This document shows positions 22,128 through 32,098 of a stretch of 64,000 nt of DNA, in pieces; positions within the stretch are counted from its first letter, which is position 1; each line of letters starts with the position of its first letter. The DNA is taken from positions 1,302,001-1,366,000 of the forward strand of contig CP119076.1 of assembly GCA_029027985.1 (NCBI GenBank), written 5' to 3'. The notes beneath the pieces were generated by a model. The model was not told the origin of the DNA. It did no database searches and saw nothing but the letters and a program-made list of their open reading frames with translations. The position numbers were made by a program, and so were the translations under genes. This DNA is from Klebsiella aerogenes (lineage in GTDB: Bacteria > Pseudomonadota > Gammaproteobacteria > Enterobacterales > Enterobacteriaceae).

Positions 22128-24128
22128 ATGGAATCATTGCTTCACCTGACCGCACAGATGGCGCGCGAGGGTATTCGTCGCCTGCTGGTGCTCAGCGGCG
22201 ACGAACGCTGGTGTCTGGCGCAGGCGCTTGATTTACGCGCACGATTAGCCGGTGACGGTCTGTGGGTTGGGCCGCAGCCGCAGCAGGAACCCTGTGTGGC
22301 GCCAGGCGCGCTGAAAACGTTGTTAGGACGAGAGTTCCAGCACGCCTTTTTTGACGCCCGGCATGGTTTTGACGTGGCTGCATTCGCCGCGTTAGGCGGT
22401 ACGCTACGGGCTGGTAGCTGGCTGGTGCTGATGGTCGCCGATTTTACGCGCTGGCCCACGCAGCCGGATGCCGATTCGCTACGCTGGAGCGATGCGGCGG
22501 AACCTATCGCTACCCCCAACTTTGTCCACCGTTTTTGTCGGCAGATTACTGCCGACGCTGAGGTTGCGCTCTGGCGACAGGGAAGCGACTTACGGCTGCC
22601 GAGCGCCGCGCCGCGCGATGACTGGCACCCCGCCGATGGTCACCCGCAAGTTGAGCAGGCGGCGATTCTCGCGGCGCTTATCACCTCGCCGCCGGGGATT
22701 GCCGCCGTCACCGCCGAACGCGGACGTGGTAAATCTGCGCTGGCGGGCATGCTGATTGCTAAGCTTGCCGGCAATGCTATTGTTACCGCGCCGACGCGCG
22801 GCGCGGCAGAGGTGATTGCCGCTTTTGCGGGTGAGCGCATGCGTTTTATGGCGCCGGATGCGCTTCTGGCCAGTGAGACCAGGGCCGGCTGGCTGGTCGT
22901 CGATGAGGCCGCCGCGATCCCGGCGCCGCTGTTGCGGCAGCTGGCGGCGCGTTTTCCCCACACGTTATTAACGACGACCGTTCAGGGGTATGAAGGGACC
23001 GGCCGTGGTTTCTTACTGAAATTTTGCGCGGGTTTTCCGCAGTTATACCGTTACCACCTGACGACGCCGATTCGCTGGGCGCCGGGCTGTCCGCTGGAGT
23101 CGGCCATCTCCCGGTTATTGCTGTTTAGCGATGAGGCATTTCTCCACGCGCCGCAGGGCGAACCGCAACTGGAAACGCTGAACCAGCGAGCCTGGCGCGA
23201 GCGGTCGTCGCTACCGGAGGCCGTCTATCAACTGCTTTCCGGCGCTCACTATCGTACTTCGCCGCTGGATCTGCGGCGAATGATGGATGCCCCCGGTCAG
23301 CACTTCATTGCGGCCTGCTGCACGGATGGCGTGGCCGGCGCCTTATGGCTGGTGGAGGAGGGCGGTCTCGAACCTGAGCTTAGCCGCGCCGTGTGGGCCG
23401 GATATCGCCGTCCGCGCGGCAACCTGGTGGCTCAGTCGCTGGCGGCGCACGGCGGTAACCCGTTGGCGGCGATGCTGACGAGCAAACGCGTCAGTCGTAT
23501 TGCCGTGCATCCATCGCGCCAGCGTGAAGGGTTGGGCCAGCGCCTGATTAGCCATGCCGTCAGTCACGCCCGTGGCTGCGATTATCTCTCGGTTAGTTTT
23601 GGTTATACTCCCGAGCTGTGGCGCTTCTGGCAGCGCTGCGGCTTTACGCTGGTGCGGATGGGAACTCACCGCGAGGCGAGCAGCGGTTGCTATACGGCGA
23701 TGGCTATCTACCCGCTAAGCGAGAAAGGCCATCAACTGGCGCGTCAGGAAAGCCAGCGGCTTGCCCGCGATGAACGCTGGCTCAGCCAGTGGCGTGACGA
23801 ACGCGCCCCGGTAACGGTGGATGAAACCGCTATGCTTACAGATGATGACTGGCTGGAGGCGGCCGGTTTTGCTTTTGCTCATCGTCCCTTACTGACGGCG
23901 GCTGGCAGTCTGAATCGGCTACTGCAGGCGACGCCGCTGCCACTGGCGGCGCTTCGTTCGCGTTTAGCGCAGCAGGATGAGGCATCGCTGTGCGCAAGCC
24001 TTGGTTTATCCGGGCGTAAGGCGCTGCTGGCGCGGCTGCGTGAAGAGGCTGCCGCAGCTTTGTCGAGCCTGGATCCGGCGCGTGCAGAGTACCTTGGCGA
24101 GTGGGTCAGGAAGCTGCAATTTTTTTAA
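22128..24128 (+). CDS. tmcA: tRNA(Met) cytidine acetyltransferase TmcA
   Basis: TmcA (YpfI) uses acetyl-CoA and ATP to make N4-acetylcytidine at the wobble base of elongator tRNA-Met. The 666-residue protein has the full domain order: an N-terminal domain, an RNA-helicase-like ATPase (Walker A TAERGRGKSALAGM near residue 195; VVDEAAAIP near 258; TTTVQGYEGTGRGF near 285), then a GNAT domain (VSRIAVHPSRQREGLGQRL near 455) and a C-terminal tRNA-binding domain. It starts nine bases after the ypfJ stop with no strong ribosome site, so its translation may rely on coupling. The ATG at 22128 fits the E. coli N-terminus. Confidence 0.95.
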   Translation: MESLLHLTAQMAREGIRRLLVLSGDERWCLAQALDLRARLAGDGLWVGPQPQQEPCVAPGALKTLLGREFQHAFFDARHGFDVAAFAALGGTLRAGSWLVLMVADFTRWPTQPDADSLRWSDAAEPIATPNFVHRFCRQITADAEVALWRQGSDLRLPSAAPRDDWHPADGHPQVEQAAILAALITSPPGIAAVTAERGRGKSALAGMLIAKLAGNAIVTAPTRGAAEVIAAFAGERMRFMAPDALLASETRAGWLVVDEAAAIPAPLLRQLAARFPHTLLTTTVQGYEGTGRGFLLKFCAGFPQLYRYHLTTPIRWAPGCPLESAISRLLLFSDEAFLHAPQGEPQLETLNQRAWRERSSLPEAVYQLLSGAHYRTSPLDLRRMMDAPGQHFIAACCTDGVAGALWLVEEGGLEPELSRAVWAGYRRPRGNLVAQSLAAHGGNPLAAMLTSKRVSRIAVHPSRQREGLGQRLISHAVSHARGCDYLSVSFGYTPELWRFWQRCGFTLVRMGTHREASSGCYTAMAIYPLSEKGHQLARQESQRLARDERWLSQWRDERAPVTVDETAMLTDDDWLEAAGFAFAHRPLLTAAGSLNRLLQATPLPLAALRSRLAQQDEASLCASLGLSGRKALLARLREEAAAALSSLDPARAEYLGEWVRKLQFF

Positions 24129-24234
24129 CTAACTCATTCAGTTAAATGGCATGGTCATATTCTGTATGCGGCGTAAACTGCCCATCTGAATCAGGAGCCT
24201 GGCTCTTGTATCTCAGTGACATTAGGAGACAGCC

Positions 24235-24933
24235 ATGAAACACGATCACTTTATTGTTCAAAGCCCTGCGACGCCTGCGCAACAGTTGCTGCTGCTGTTT
24301 CATGGCGTTGGCGATAACCCGGTCGCGATGGGGCAAATCGGCAGCTGGTTTGCGCCGCTGTTTCCGAATGCGCTTATCGTCAGCATCGGCGGCGCGGAGC
24401 CCTGCGGCCCGGCGCCAGCTCGCCAGTGGTTCTCGGTGCAAGGCGTGACGGAAGAGAACCGTCAGCAGAGAATTGATGCCATTATGCCGACCTTTATTGA
24501 GACGGTGCGCTACTGGCAAAAGCAGAGTGGTTTAGGTCCGCAGGCGACGGCGCTGATCGGTTTTTCGCAGGGGGCGATAATGTCGCTTGAGAGTATCAAA
24601 GCGGATCCGGGGCTGGCGTCACGAGTCATTGCCTTTAACGGCCGCTACGCGACGCTGCCGCAAGCGGCGACGACGCAGACCACCGTGCATCTGATTCACG
24701 GCGGTGATGATCGGGTGATCGATTTGGCGTGGGCGGTTGCGGCGCAGGAGCGACTGCAGGAGCTGGGCGGCGATGTGACGCTGGATATCGTCGAAGATCT
24801 CGGGCATGCCATTGATGACCGCAGCATGCAGTTTGCCCTCGACAGGCTGCGTTATACCGTGCCGAAGCACTATTTTGATGAAGCGTTAAGCGGCGGAACG
24901 CCGAAAGACGACGATATTATCGAAATGCTCTGA
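24235..24933 (+). CDS. ypfH: Carboxylesterase YpfH
   Basis: Alpha/beta-hydrolase of 232 residues matching E. coli YpfH, a carboxylesterase of the phospholipase/carboxylesterase family active on short acyl esters. Visible are the oxyanion strand LLLLFHGVGDN (near residue 18), the nucleophile elbow GFSQG (Ser near 108), the acid in HGGDDRVID and the histidine in LGHAIDD. No signal peptide is present. TTAGGAGA precedes the ATG. It is followed by the REP array, across which it faces ypfN. Confidence 0.93.
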   Translation: MKHDHFIVQSPATPAQQLLLLFHGVGDNPVAMGQIGSWFAPLFPNALIVSIGGAEPCGPAPARQWFSVQGVTEENRQQRIDAIMPTFIETVRYWQKQSGLGPQATALIGFSQGAIMSLESIKADPGLASRVIAFNGRYATLPQAATTQTTVHLIHGGDDRVIDLAWAVAAQERLQELGGDVTLDIVEDLGHAIDDRSMQFALDRLRYTVPKHYFDEALSGGTPKDDDIIEML

Positions 24934-24951
24934 GGGGGCATGGTGTGTAGT

Positions 24952-25623
24952 GGCCGGGTCAGCCGCTGCCCGGGGATTTCCCTGCTGGCGCTATGCTTAG
25001 CAGGGCTACGGTTCTGTGCTGTCAAGGCGCCAGCCGCCACCCGGGGATTTCCCTGCTGGCGCTATGCTTAGCAGGGCTACGGTTCTACGCCGTCCGGTAG
25101 CCCGGGTAAGGCGTCAGCCGCCACCCGGGGATTTCCCTGCTGGCGCTATGCTTAGCAGGGCTACGGTTCTGCGCCGTCCGGTAGCCCGGGTAAGGCGCCA
25201 GCCGCCACCCGGGGATTTCCCTGCTGGCGCGACGCTTAGCAGGGCTATGGTTCTGTGCTGTCTGGTAGCCCGGGTAAGGCGTAAGCCGCCACCCGGGGAT
25301 TTCCCTGCTGGCGCTGTGCTTAGCAGGGCTAGAGTTCTGTGCTGTCCGGTAGCCCGGGTAAGGCGCCAGCCGTCACCCGGGGATTTCCCTGCTGGCGCGA
25401 CGCTTAGCAGGGCTATGGTTCTGTGCTGTCCGGTAGCCCGGGTAAGGCGTCAGCCGCCGCCCGAGGATTTCCCTGCTGGCGCTATGCTTAGCAGGGCTAC
25501 GGTTCTGCGCCATCCGGTAGCCCGGGTAAGGCGTCAGGGGATTTCCCTGCTGGCGCTATGCTTAGCAGGGCTACGGTTCTGTGCTGTCTGGTAGCCCGGG
25601 TAAGGCGTCAGCCGCCACCCGGG
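24952..25623. repeat. Tandem REP/BIME array, 84-bp period
   Basis: Between the convergent genes ypfH and ypfN lies a direct-repeat array. Six complete 84-bp units start at 25024, 25108, 25192, 25276, 25360 and 25444; a seventh at 25528 is 74 bp (ten bases lost); partial units flank them. Each unit holds two hairpins: CCCGGGT...ACCCGGG and CCCTGCT...AGCAGGG. The first partial unit lacks 13 bp at its junction. Units differ at a few positions, such as CTATGC/CGACGC in the second loop. The layout is that of a BIME built from paired REP elements. Because 84 is a multiple of three, long open frames of 28-residue repeats appear by chance. Confidence 0.9.
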
Positions 25624-25654
25624 AATTCATCCCGTCCACGTGGTGGCCGCGGGG

Positions 25655-25855
25655 TTATTTCTTCGGCTGGTCTTTATTCGGCCAGTCGTCGTCATCATCC
25701 CACTTGCTGTTGAAATCGCGATGCGGCGGTAGATCCGGTTTGTTATCGAGATATTTTTTCGGGTCGACGCGATTCAGATCTTTAATCACATTAATGATGA
25801 CGCCGACTAAAAATACCAACACCAGAATCCACCAGTGTTTAATAAGCCATTCCAT
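25655..25855 (-). CDS. ypfN: Small membrane protein YpfN (UPF0370)
   Basis: A 66-residue protein matching E. coli YpfN. It has one N-terminal transmembrane helix ([17 protein letters not shown], about residues 8–24) and a charged tail ending in [14 protein letters not shown]. Function unknown. I chose the ATG at 25855 (AGAGAGGACAC upstream); the longer open frame to 25981 runs into dapE. It lies after dapE on the same strand, so it is probably the last gene of yffB–dapE–ypfN. Confidence 0.92.
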   Translation of the reverse strand: MEWLIKHWWILVLVFLVGVIINVIKDLNRVDPKKYLDNKPDLPPHRDFNSKWDDDDDWPNKDQPKK

Positions 25856-25908
25856 GCTGTGTCCTCTCTTTACCCCGCAGCGGCGCCGCAGGGTAAACGT
25901 TATTGTCG

Positions 25909-27036
25909 TCAGGCGACCAGTTGTTCCATGATGCGTTGATACATCCGCGCCAGCATCTGCAGGTCGGCGGCATTCACACATTCATTAATTTTATGAATGG
26001 TCGCGTTGACCGGACCCAGTTCGACAACCTGCGCCCCCATGCGGGCGATAAAACGTCCGTCTGAGGTGCCGCCAGTGGTCAGCAACTGCGGTTTAACTTC
26101 ATTATAGTGTTCAATGGCGTTCACCACCGCATCGACGAGATTACCGCGCCCGGTCAGGAACGGTTGGCCGGAAAGCCACCAGTCGACGGTATAGCGCAGC
26201 TGATATTTTTCCAGCAGTTCAACGACGCGTGTTTTGATCATCTCATCGGTCAGCTCGGTGCTGAAACGGAAGTTGAACTGGACGAACATATCGCCTGGGA
26301 TCACGTTGTTGCTGCCGGTACCGGACTGCACGTTGGCAATCTGCATGCTGGTCGGCGGGAAGTACTCGTTACCTTTATCCCATTCGATGCCCACCAGTTC
26401 CGCCAGCATGGGCGCCGCGCGGTGCACCGGGTTATCCGCAAGGTGCGGATAAGCGACGTGGCCTTGTACGCCGTGGATCGTCAGGTTGCAGGTGAGCGAG
26501 CCGCGACGGCCGTTTTTCACCACGTCGCCGACGATCTCGGTGCTGGACGGTTCGCCGACCAGGCAGTAATCGAGGCGTTCATTGCGCGCCATCAGCGTCT
26601 CAACCACTTTCACCGTACCGTGAGTGGCGCTGGCTTCTTCATCAGAAGTGATTAAAAACGCCAGACGACCTTTGTGGTCGGGGTACTGCGCGACAAAGCG
26701 CTCGGCGGCGACAACCATTGCCGCCAGCGAACCTTTCATGTCCGCCGCGCCGCGGCCAAACAGCATTCCGTCGCGAATGGTCGGTTCAAATGGCGGGTTG
26801 AGCCAGCGGTCGGCATCGCCAGCCGGTACCACATCGGTATGGCCGGCAAAGGCCAACGTTTCACCCTGCCCGCGCCAGGCCCAGAAATTTTGCGTATCGC
26901 CGAAGTCCATCGCTTCGACGGTAAAGCCAATCGCCCGCAGGCGTTCAATCATTAACGCCTGACATCCCGCATCATTGGGGCTGAGGGAAGGGCGGCGAAT
27001 AAGCTGCTGAGCCAGCTCAATGACCGGGCAAGACAT
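25909..27036 (-). CDS. dapE: Succinyl-diaminopimelate desuccinylase
   Basis: DapE hydrolyses N-succinyl-L,L-DAP to L,L-DAP and succinate in lysine and peptidoglycan precursor synthesis. The 375-residue M20 dizinc enzyme shows all ligands: His in [11 protein letters not shown] (near 66), Asp in [10 protein letters not shown] (near 100), the Glu pair in [12 protein letters not shown] (near 134), Glu in VGEPSS (near 163) and His in [10 protein letters not shown] (near 349). It starts three bases after yffB ends, so the two are co-translated. Confidence 0.98.
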   Translation of the reverse strand: MSCPVIELAQQLIRRPSLSPNDAGCQALMIERLRAIGFTVEAMDFGDTQNFWAWRGQGETLAFAGHTDVVPAGDADRWLNPPFEPTIRDGMLFGRGAADMKGSLAAMVVAAERFVAQYPDHKGRLAFLITSDEEASATHGTVKVVETLMARNERLDYCLVGEPSSTEIVGDVVKNGRRGSLTCNLTIHGVQGHVAYPHLADNPVHRAAPMLAELVGIEWDKGNEYFPPTSMQIANVQSGTGSNNVIPGDMFVQFNFRFSTELTDEMIKTRVVELLEKYQLRYTVDWWLSGQPFLTGRGNLVDAVVNAIEHYNEVKPQLLTTGGTSDGRFIARMGAQVVELGPVNATIHKINECVNAADLQMLARMYQRIMEQLVA

Positions 27037-27039
27037 AGA

Positions 27040-27396
27040 CTACACCTCGTTAATAAATTTCTCGTAGTTTGCTTCACTAAAGCCCAGCAGCATAGGCTGC
27101 CCGGGCGCGCAGAGCAATGGGCGTTTGATGATTGCCGGCATTTCCAGCATGAGCGCCGCCGCCGCATCGGCATTATCGATACTCGCGCGAACCGACTCAT
27201 CGAGTTTACGCCAGGTGGTGCCGCGGGTGTTCAGCAGCGCTTCCCAGCCTAATTCGGCAATAAAGGTATTAAGCAATTCGCGATCCAGTCCGTCGACGCG
27301 GTAGTCGTGGAAGCGATAATCAATCTGATGGGCCTCCAGCCAGCGGCGAGCCTTTTTTATCGTATCGCAGTTTTTGATGCCGTACATGGTCAACAT
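27040..27396 (-). CDS. yffB: ArsC/Spx-family protein YffB
   Basis: A 118-residue thioredoxin-fold protein matching E. coli YffB. The single active-site-type cysteine is in [16 protein letters not shown] (C10) and the conserved IIKRPLL is near residue 89. Homologues were described as glutathione-dependent thiol reductases; a role in arsenate reduction is not shown. It heads the yffB–dapE–ypfN operon. Purine-rich AAGGAAAAGG upstream of the ATG serves as ribosome site. Confidence 0.92.
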   Translation of the reverse strand: MLTMYGIKNCDTIKKARRWLEAHQIDYRFHDYRVDGLDRELLNTFIAELGWEALLNTRGTTWRKLDESVRASIDNADAAAALMLEMPAIIKRPLLCAPGQPMLLGFSEANYEKFINEV

Positions 27397-27765
27397 AATT
27401 AAACCTTTTCCTTTTAAGGAGTATGTTTTTTCAGGTTTTTTCGAATATATAAATTTTGCGAAATAATACGTGAATCGGCGAGATAAATATAATCTTTCGG
27501 CCTTATCTGATTAAAGTTTGTACAGTCTTGCAACAAAATAAAATAATGAACGAGCAAAAGTCTGAGATTAACCAAATGTTGCATAATGTTGCTCTGCGTC
27601 ACATTAAGTTTACATAAACCGGCTTAAGGTAGCCGCAAGCCAGAGATATCACGGCTGGAGGTAACAAGGAATACAACATATAAAGTGATTAGAGCGATAG
27701 ATCAAACGAACTTCCCCTGAGCAGGGAATTTACCTAAAATCGCCATAATAATAAGAGAGGCTATT
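27397..27765. other. AT-rich intergenic region with ypfM leader
   Basis: This 369-bp stretch separates divergently read yffB and ypfM. It should contain both promoters. A small hairpin CGGCT-N6-AGCCG lies at 27620–27635 in the ypfM leader. An open frame on the minus strand (27414–27602) has low-complexity AT-rich coding and no ribosome site, and I reject it. I recognise no RNA gene. Confidence 0.5.
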
Positions 27766-27825
27766 ATGATTGAGCATGAACTGGGGAACTGGAAAGATTT
27801 TATTGAAGATATGCTGCGCAAATAA
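27766..27825 (+). CDS. ypfM: Very small protein YpfM (19 residues)
   Basis: ATG to TAA encodes 19 residues, MIEHELGNWKDFIEDMLRK. From memory, E. coli YpfM, an experimentally detected small protein at the same place between yffB and acrD, differs at only two positions. GAGAGG lies five bases before the ATG. The peptide is amphipathic and acidic with no membrane segment; its function is unknown. Retention of size, sequence and position argues that it is a true gene. Confidence 0.9.
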   Translation: MIEHELGNWKDFIEDMLRK

Positions 27826-27878
27826 AATCTGGTGTTGTGAGTACTGCAAGCAATGTCACCCTTAAGGTGACCCCATGA

Positions 27879-27905
27879 AAAAGGCGACTCTGGAAGTCGC
27901 CTTTT
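27879..27905. terminator. Terminator shared by ypfM and acrD
   Basis: AAAAGGCGACT, five-base loop and AGTCGCCTTTT form an 11-pair stem with T/A tails, suitable for both convergent transcripts. A second hairpin, GTCACC-N5-GGTGAC, sits at 27855–27871. Confidence 0.85.
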
Positions 27906-27928
27906 CTGTTATTTGCCGCGGGTCGCCG

Positions 27929-30900
27929 TTACTCAGGCCTTTCCTTCAGCGGGAAGCGGCGGCGCACCAGTATGAAGAAGAGTGGTACGAAGAAGATTGC
28001 CAACACGGTGGCGGAAATCATGCCGCCCATCACGCCGGTACCGACCGCATGCTGGCTGCCGGAGCCCGCGCCAGTGCTGGTGGCCATCGGCAGCACGCCG
28101 AAGATAAACGCCAGCGAGGTCATCAGAATGGGGCGCAGACGCTGACGACAGGCCGACAGCGTTGCAGTCAGCAAATCCTCGCCTTTCTGATTCAGTTCAT
28201 TAGCGAACTCCACGATCAGGATGGCGTTCTTCGCCGACAAACCAATGACCGTCAGCAGACCAACCTGGAAATAAACATCGTTTTCCAGCCCACGCATCCA
28301 GGTCGCCAGCAGTGCGCCGATAACCCCCAGCGGCACCACCAGCATGACCGAGAACGGCACCGACCAGCTTTCATACAACGCCGCCAGACACAGGAAGACC
28401 ACCAGCAGCGAAATGGCGTATAGCGCAGGCGCCTGCGCGCCGGAGAGGCGTTCCTGGTACGACATTGCCGTCCATTCGAGGCCGAAACCGTTCGGCAACT
28501 GTTTGGCTAAGTCTTCCATAATCGTCATGGCGGTACCGGTACTGATGCCTGGCGCCGCTTCCCCGACGATCTCTACCGCCGAGTAACCATTGTAACGTTC
28601 GAGACGCGGCGAACCGGTTTCCCAGCGCGATGAGGCAAAGGCGGAGAACGGTACCATCGTGCCGCTGTTGTTACGGACATACCACAGATTAATATCGTCC
28701 GGCAGCATGCGGTATTTCGCTTCCGCCTGCACGTAGACCTTCTTCACGCGCCCGCGATCCATAAAGTCGTTCACGTAGCTCGAACCCCAGGCGGTCTGCA
28801 GGGTATCGTTAATATCATCAATCGACACGCCCAGCGCCTGCGCCTTACGCTGGTCGATATCAACCTGCAACTGCGGGCTGTCATCAAGGCCGTTGTGGCG
28901 CACGCGGGTGAGTTGATTGTTGTTTGCCGCCAGTTCCAGCAGCTTATCGCGCGCCGACATCAGCGCATCGTGGCCGTTGCCAGCGTGATCTTCCAGCTCC
29001 ATATCGAAGCCTGCGGAACTGCCGAGGCCGCTGATTGCCGGCGGGCTGCTGGCGTAAACGCGCGCTTCCTTAATTTTATTGAAGGCCTTCGTCGCTCGTT
29101 CGATGATGGCGAAGGAAGAGCCGGTGGTTGGATCGCGCTGATCCCAGTCTTTCAGACGGACGAACATCCGCGCCACGTTCTGCCCGTTGCCGCCAGGGCC
29201 GGAGCCGATGGTGGCAAAGACCGATTCAACGTTATCCTTCTCATTTTTGAGGAAGTAATCTTCCGCTTTTTGCACGACCTTCAGCGTCTGCTGCTGGGTT
29301 GAACCGCTTGGCAACTGCACAGACGTGGTAAACATACCGCGGTCTTCCTGCGGCAGGAATGAGGTCGGCAGACGCATGAACAGGAACACCATGCCGCCGA
29401 GCAGCAGGCCGTAAAGTAAAATCCAGCGCAGCGAACGATGAAGGATTTTACCTACGAAGGTTTCATAGCGGCTGGCGCTGCGGTTGAAGTTGCGGTTAAA
29501 CCAACCGAAGAAACCTTTTTGCCCGTGAACTTCGCCTTTGTGAATCGGTTTTAATAATGTGGCGCACAGCGCCGGGGTGAGGATCAATGCCACCAGTACT
29601 GATAGCACCATCGCAGAGACGATAGTAATGGAGAACTGACGATAAATCGCGCCCGTCGTGCCGCCGAAGAAGGCCATTGGCACAAATACCGCTGACAGCA
29701 CCATGGCGATACCGACCAGCGCCCCCTGGATTTGCCCCATGGATTTTCGCGTTGCTTCGCGAGGCGAGAGGCCTTCCTCGCTCATAATACGTTCGACGTT
29801 TTCCACGACCACGATGGCGTCATCGACCAGCAAACCTATCGCCAGCACCATCGCAAACATGGTCAGGGTGTTGATACTGTAGCCACAGGCGTACAGCACC
29901 GCGAAGGTGCCCATCAACACGACCGGTACGGCTATCGTGGGGATCAGGGTGGCGCGGAAGTTCTGCAGGAACAGGTACATCACCAGGAACACCAGCAGGA
30001 CCGCTTCCAGCAGTGTTTTTACCACATCGGTAATCGAGGCTTTCACGAAGGACGTGGTTTCGTAAGCGACCTTATATTCCAGACCGTGCGGGAAGTATTG
30101 CGACAGCTCGTTGAGGCGGGCGATAACGCGTTCGGCGGTGGCCATTTCGTTGGCGCCAGAGGCGAGTTTAATCCCGAGACCCGAGGCGGCCTGGCGATTG
30201 TAGCGGCTCAGATAATCATATTTTTCCGCCCCCATCTCCACGCTGGCGACGTCGCCAAGCGTGACTTCCGACCCATCCTGATTCACGCGTAGCGTGATAT
30301 CGCGGAACTGTTCCGGAGTCTGCAGCAACGATTGCGAGTTGATGGTCGCGTTCAACGCCTGCTTATCCACTGATGGCGTGCCGCCCAACTGGCCGACGGC
30401 AATCTGCGCGTTCTGCGAGGTGATGGCGTCGGTCACGTCTTTTGCCGTCATTTGATAGCTATTGAGTTTGGCCGGATCGAGCCAGATACGCATTGAATAC
30501 TGTGAGCCGTAGGCATCGATATCGCCAACGCCGTTAACGCGGCTGATAGGATCCTGAACGTTACTGGCAACGTAGTCGGCGATATCCTGCTTATCCATGC
30601 TGCCGTCAGTGGAGACGAAAGCCAGCGTCAGAATGTTGGTGTCGCCGGTTTTACGTACCGTAACACCCTGATTCTGCACATCTTGTGGTAATTTACGCAT
30701 GGCCGATTGCAGTTGGTTTTGTACCTGTTGCACCGCTTCGTCAGGGTCGGTTCCGGCGGTGAAGCTCAGGGTAACCGTCGCCTGGCCGGTGGCGCTACTT
30801 TGCGATGACATGTACATTAAGTTATCGAGGCCGGTCATATTCTGTTCGATAACCTGGGTAACGGTATTCTCCAGTGTTTGTGCTGAAGCGCCGGGATAGT

Positions 30901-31042
30901 TGGCGGTAATACGGACGTTTGGCGGCGCCAGTTCCGGATACTGTTCAACGGGGAGCGACAAAATTGCCAGTGTACCGGTCAGGACTAACAGAATAGCCAG
31001 AACCCAGGCAAAAATGGGGCGATCGATAAAGAAATTCGCCAT
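27929..31042 (-). CDS. acrD: Aminoglycoside/multidrug RND efflux pump AcrD
   Basis: AcrD is the inner-membrane RND pump that works with AcrA and TolC to export aminoglycosides and amphiphilic drugs. The 1037-residue length equals E. coli AcrD and near-identity runs through it, beginning [19 protein letters not shown]. The proton-relay residues are present: the paired Asp in [14 protein letters not shown] (near 407–408) and Lys in [15 protein letters not shown] (near 940). Twelve membrane segments and two large periplasmic loops fit the family. No adaptor gene is adjacent, as in E. coli. A BaeR-like box lies 73 bp upstream. In E. coli narQ and aegA separate acrD from nudK; they are absent here. 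Confidence 0.97.
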   Translation of the reverse strand: MANFFIDRPIFAWVLAILLVLTGTLAILSLPVEQYPELAPPNVRITANYPGASAQTLENTVTQVIEQNMTGLDNLMYMSSQSSATGQATVTLSFTAGTDPDEAVQQVQNQLQSAMRKLPQDVQNQGVTVRKTGDTNILTLAFVSTDGSMDKQDIADYVASNVQDPISRVNGVGDIDAYGSQYSMRIWLDPAKLNSYQMTAKDVTDAITSQNAQIAVGQLGGTPSVDKQALNATINSQSLLQTPEQFRDITLRVNQDGSEVTLGDVASVEMGAEKYDYLSRYNRQAASGLGIKLASGANEMATAERVIARLNELSQYFPHGLEYKVAYETTSFVKASITDVVKTLLEAVLLVFLVMYLFLQNFRATLIPTIAVPVVLMGTFAVLYACGYSINTLTMFAMVLAIGLLVDDAIVVVENVERIMSEEGLSPREATRKSMGQIQGALVGIAMVLSAVFVPMAFFGGTTGAIYRQFSITIVSAMVLSVLVALILTPALCATLLKPIHKGEVHGQKGFFGWFNRNFNRSASRYETFVGKILHRSLRWILLYGLLLGGMVFLFMRLPTSFLPQEDRGMFTTSVQLPSGSTQQQTLKVVQKAEDYFLKNEKDNVESVFATIGSGPGGNGQNVARMFVRLKDWDQRDPTTGSSFAIIERATKAFNKIKEARVYASSPPAISGLGSSAGFDMELEDHAGNGHDALMSARDKLLELAANNNQLTRVRHNGLDDSPQLQVDIDQRKAQALGVSIDDINDTLQTAWGSSYVNDFMDRGRVKKVYVQAEAKYRMLPDDINLWYVRNNSGTMVPFSAFASSRWETGSPRLERYNGYSAVEIVGEAAPGISTGTAMTIMEDLAKQLPNGFGLEWTAMSYQERLSGAQAPALYAISLLVVFLCLAALYESWSVPFSVMLVVPLGVIGALLATWMRGLENDVYFQVGLLTVIGLSAKNAILIVEFANELNQKGEDLLTATLSACRQRLRPILMTSLAFIFGVLPMATSTGAGSGSQHAVGTGVMGGMISATVLAIFFVPLFFILVRRRFPLKERPE

Positions 31043-31114
31043 CGGAATTAGGACCTCATTTTGTACATTTTTTTGTTATTGCACAGCCTGTGACACTTTA
31101 TAGTTAACTCTGCG

Positions 31115-31132
31115 GGCAATCGTGGAGAAATT
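31115..31132 (-). promoter_or_regulatory. BaeR-like box upstream of acrD
   Basis: Read on the minus strand, AATTTCTCCACGATTGCC agrees with the BaeR box reported before E. coli acrD and mdtA (TTTTTCTCCATDATTGGC) at about 14 of 18 positions, including TTTCTCCA and ATTG. Position and gene identity support control by the BaeSR envelope-stress system. Confidence 0.65.
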
Positions 31133-31265
31133 AAGGAGATGGTGTAATTTATCATGTGTCTTTTATGAGTGCGTAAAGAAACATCACCCCTTTCTGTCTG
31201 AATTTATATGCTCGCATCCCGCCTGTTCTGTCATTTTGCATCCGCCGTTTAGTATTGCTCAGTTA

Positions 31266-31284
31266 AATGAAACAAAATTTCATT
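31266..31284. promoter_or_regulatory. KdgR-like palindrome between acrD and nudK
   Basis: AATGAAACAAAATTTCATT has perfect seven-base inverted arms around CAAAA and fits the published KdgR consensus AATRAAAYRNYRTTTYATT at 18 of 19 bases. It lies 140 bp before nudK and 224 bp before acrD. Neither gene is a known KdgR target, so it may be a chance palindrome in AT-rich DNA. Confidence 0.4.
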
Positions 31285-31423
31285 TAAGTCAACATTTTTG
31301 TTCTAAACCGGATTATGGCGAGAAAAGCCGATTTCCGGGCAAATGACCATTTTTCAGCAACTGTGATATCAGGTAATGAAAGTCATGTAGTATGACGAGG
31401 TCATTTCACGCTGCGGAGTTTGC

Positions 31424-32020
31424 ATGTCACTCAATATTCACGTCATTAAAGATAAAATTCTGTCCGAAAACTACTTCCTGCTGCGCAACATGACCTATGA
31501 GCTGACGCGCCATGACGGTAGCGTCGTGCGCCACAAACGCGAGGTTTACGATCGCGGCAATGGCGCCACGGTGCTGCTCTACAACCGCAGCAAGCAGAGC
31601 GTGGTGCTGGTACGTCAGTTCCGCGTTGCGACCTGGGTGAACGGTAACCAGGACGGCATGCTGATTGAAACCTGCGCCGGGCTACTGGATAACGACGAGC
31701 CGGAGGTGTGTATCCGCAAAGAGGCCATCGAAGAAACCGGTTATCAGGTGGGGGAGGCGCGTAAAGTGTTTGAGCTGTATATGTCACCCGGCGGCGTGAC
31801 TGAACTGATTCATTTCTTTATCGCTGAATACAGCGAAGCGCAGCGCGCCAACGGCGGCGGCGGGGTGGACGATGAAGCGATCGAGGTGCTGGAGCTGCCG
31901 TTTACCCAGGCGCTGCAGATGGTCGCCAACGGCGAAATCCAGGATGGCAAAGCGGTGATCCTGCTGCAATACCTGCAAAATTCCGGCCTGATGTCGGGGA
32001 TCTCTGATAAATCTGATTGA
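31424..32020 (+). CDS. nudK: GDP-mannose pyrophosphatase NudK
   Basis: Nudix hydrolase (YffH) that cleaves GDP-mannose to GMP and mannose 1-phosphate. The 198-residue protein has the Nudix helix in [22 protein letters not shown] (near residue 87–108, listed here in two parts: GLLDNDE and KEAIEETGY), with Lys in place of the usual Arg as in E. coli NudK. The following [14 protein letters not shown] is also conserved. CGGAG precedes the ATG. It stands alone, with ypfG beginning 78 bp later in the same direction. Confidence 0.93.
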   Translation: MSLNIHVIKDKILSENYFLLRNMTYELTRHDGSVVRHKREVYDRGNGATVLLYNRSKQSVVLVRQFRVATWVNGNQDGMLIETCAGLLDNDEPEVCIRKEAIEETGYQVGEARKVFELYMSPGGVTELIHFFIAEYSEAQRANGGGGVDDEAIEVLELPFTQALQMVANGEIQDGKAVILLQYLQNSGLMSGISDKSD

Positions 32021-32098
32021 GCAAAACCCCGCCAGTGCTGATGATAACGGTGAAATAAAAAATCACTCTGTCAGATACACTTCGGGATTGCGCCGCTC

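Noticed and set aside
24952-25623. Possible CRISPR array
   Set aside because: The whole 84-bp unit is repeated with no unique spacers, and there are no cas genes.
27414-27602. 62-codon open frame on the minus strand in the yffB–ypfM gap
   Set aside because: AT-rich low-complexity frame in a promoter region without a ribosome site or recognisable homology.
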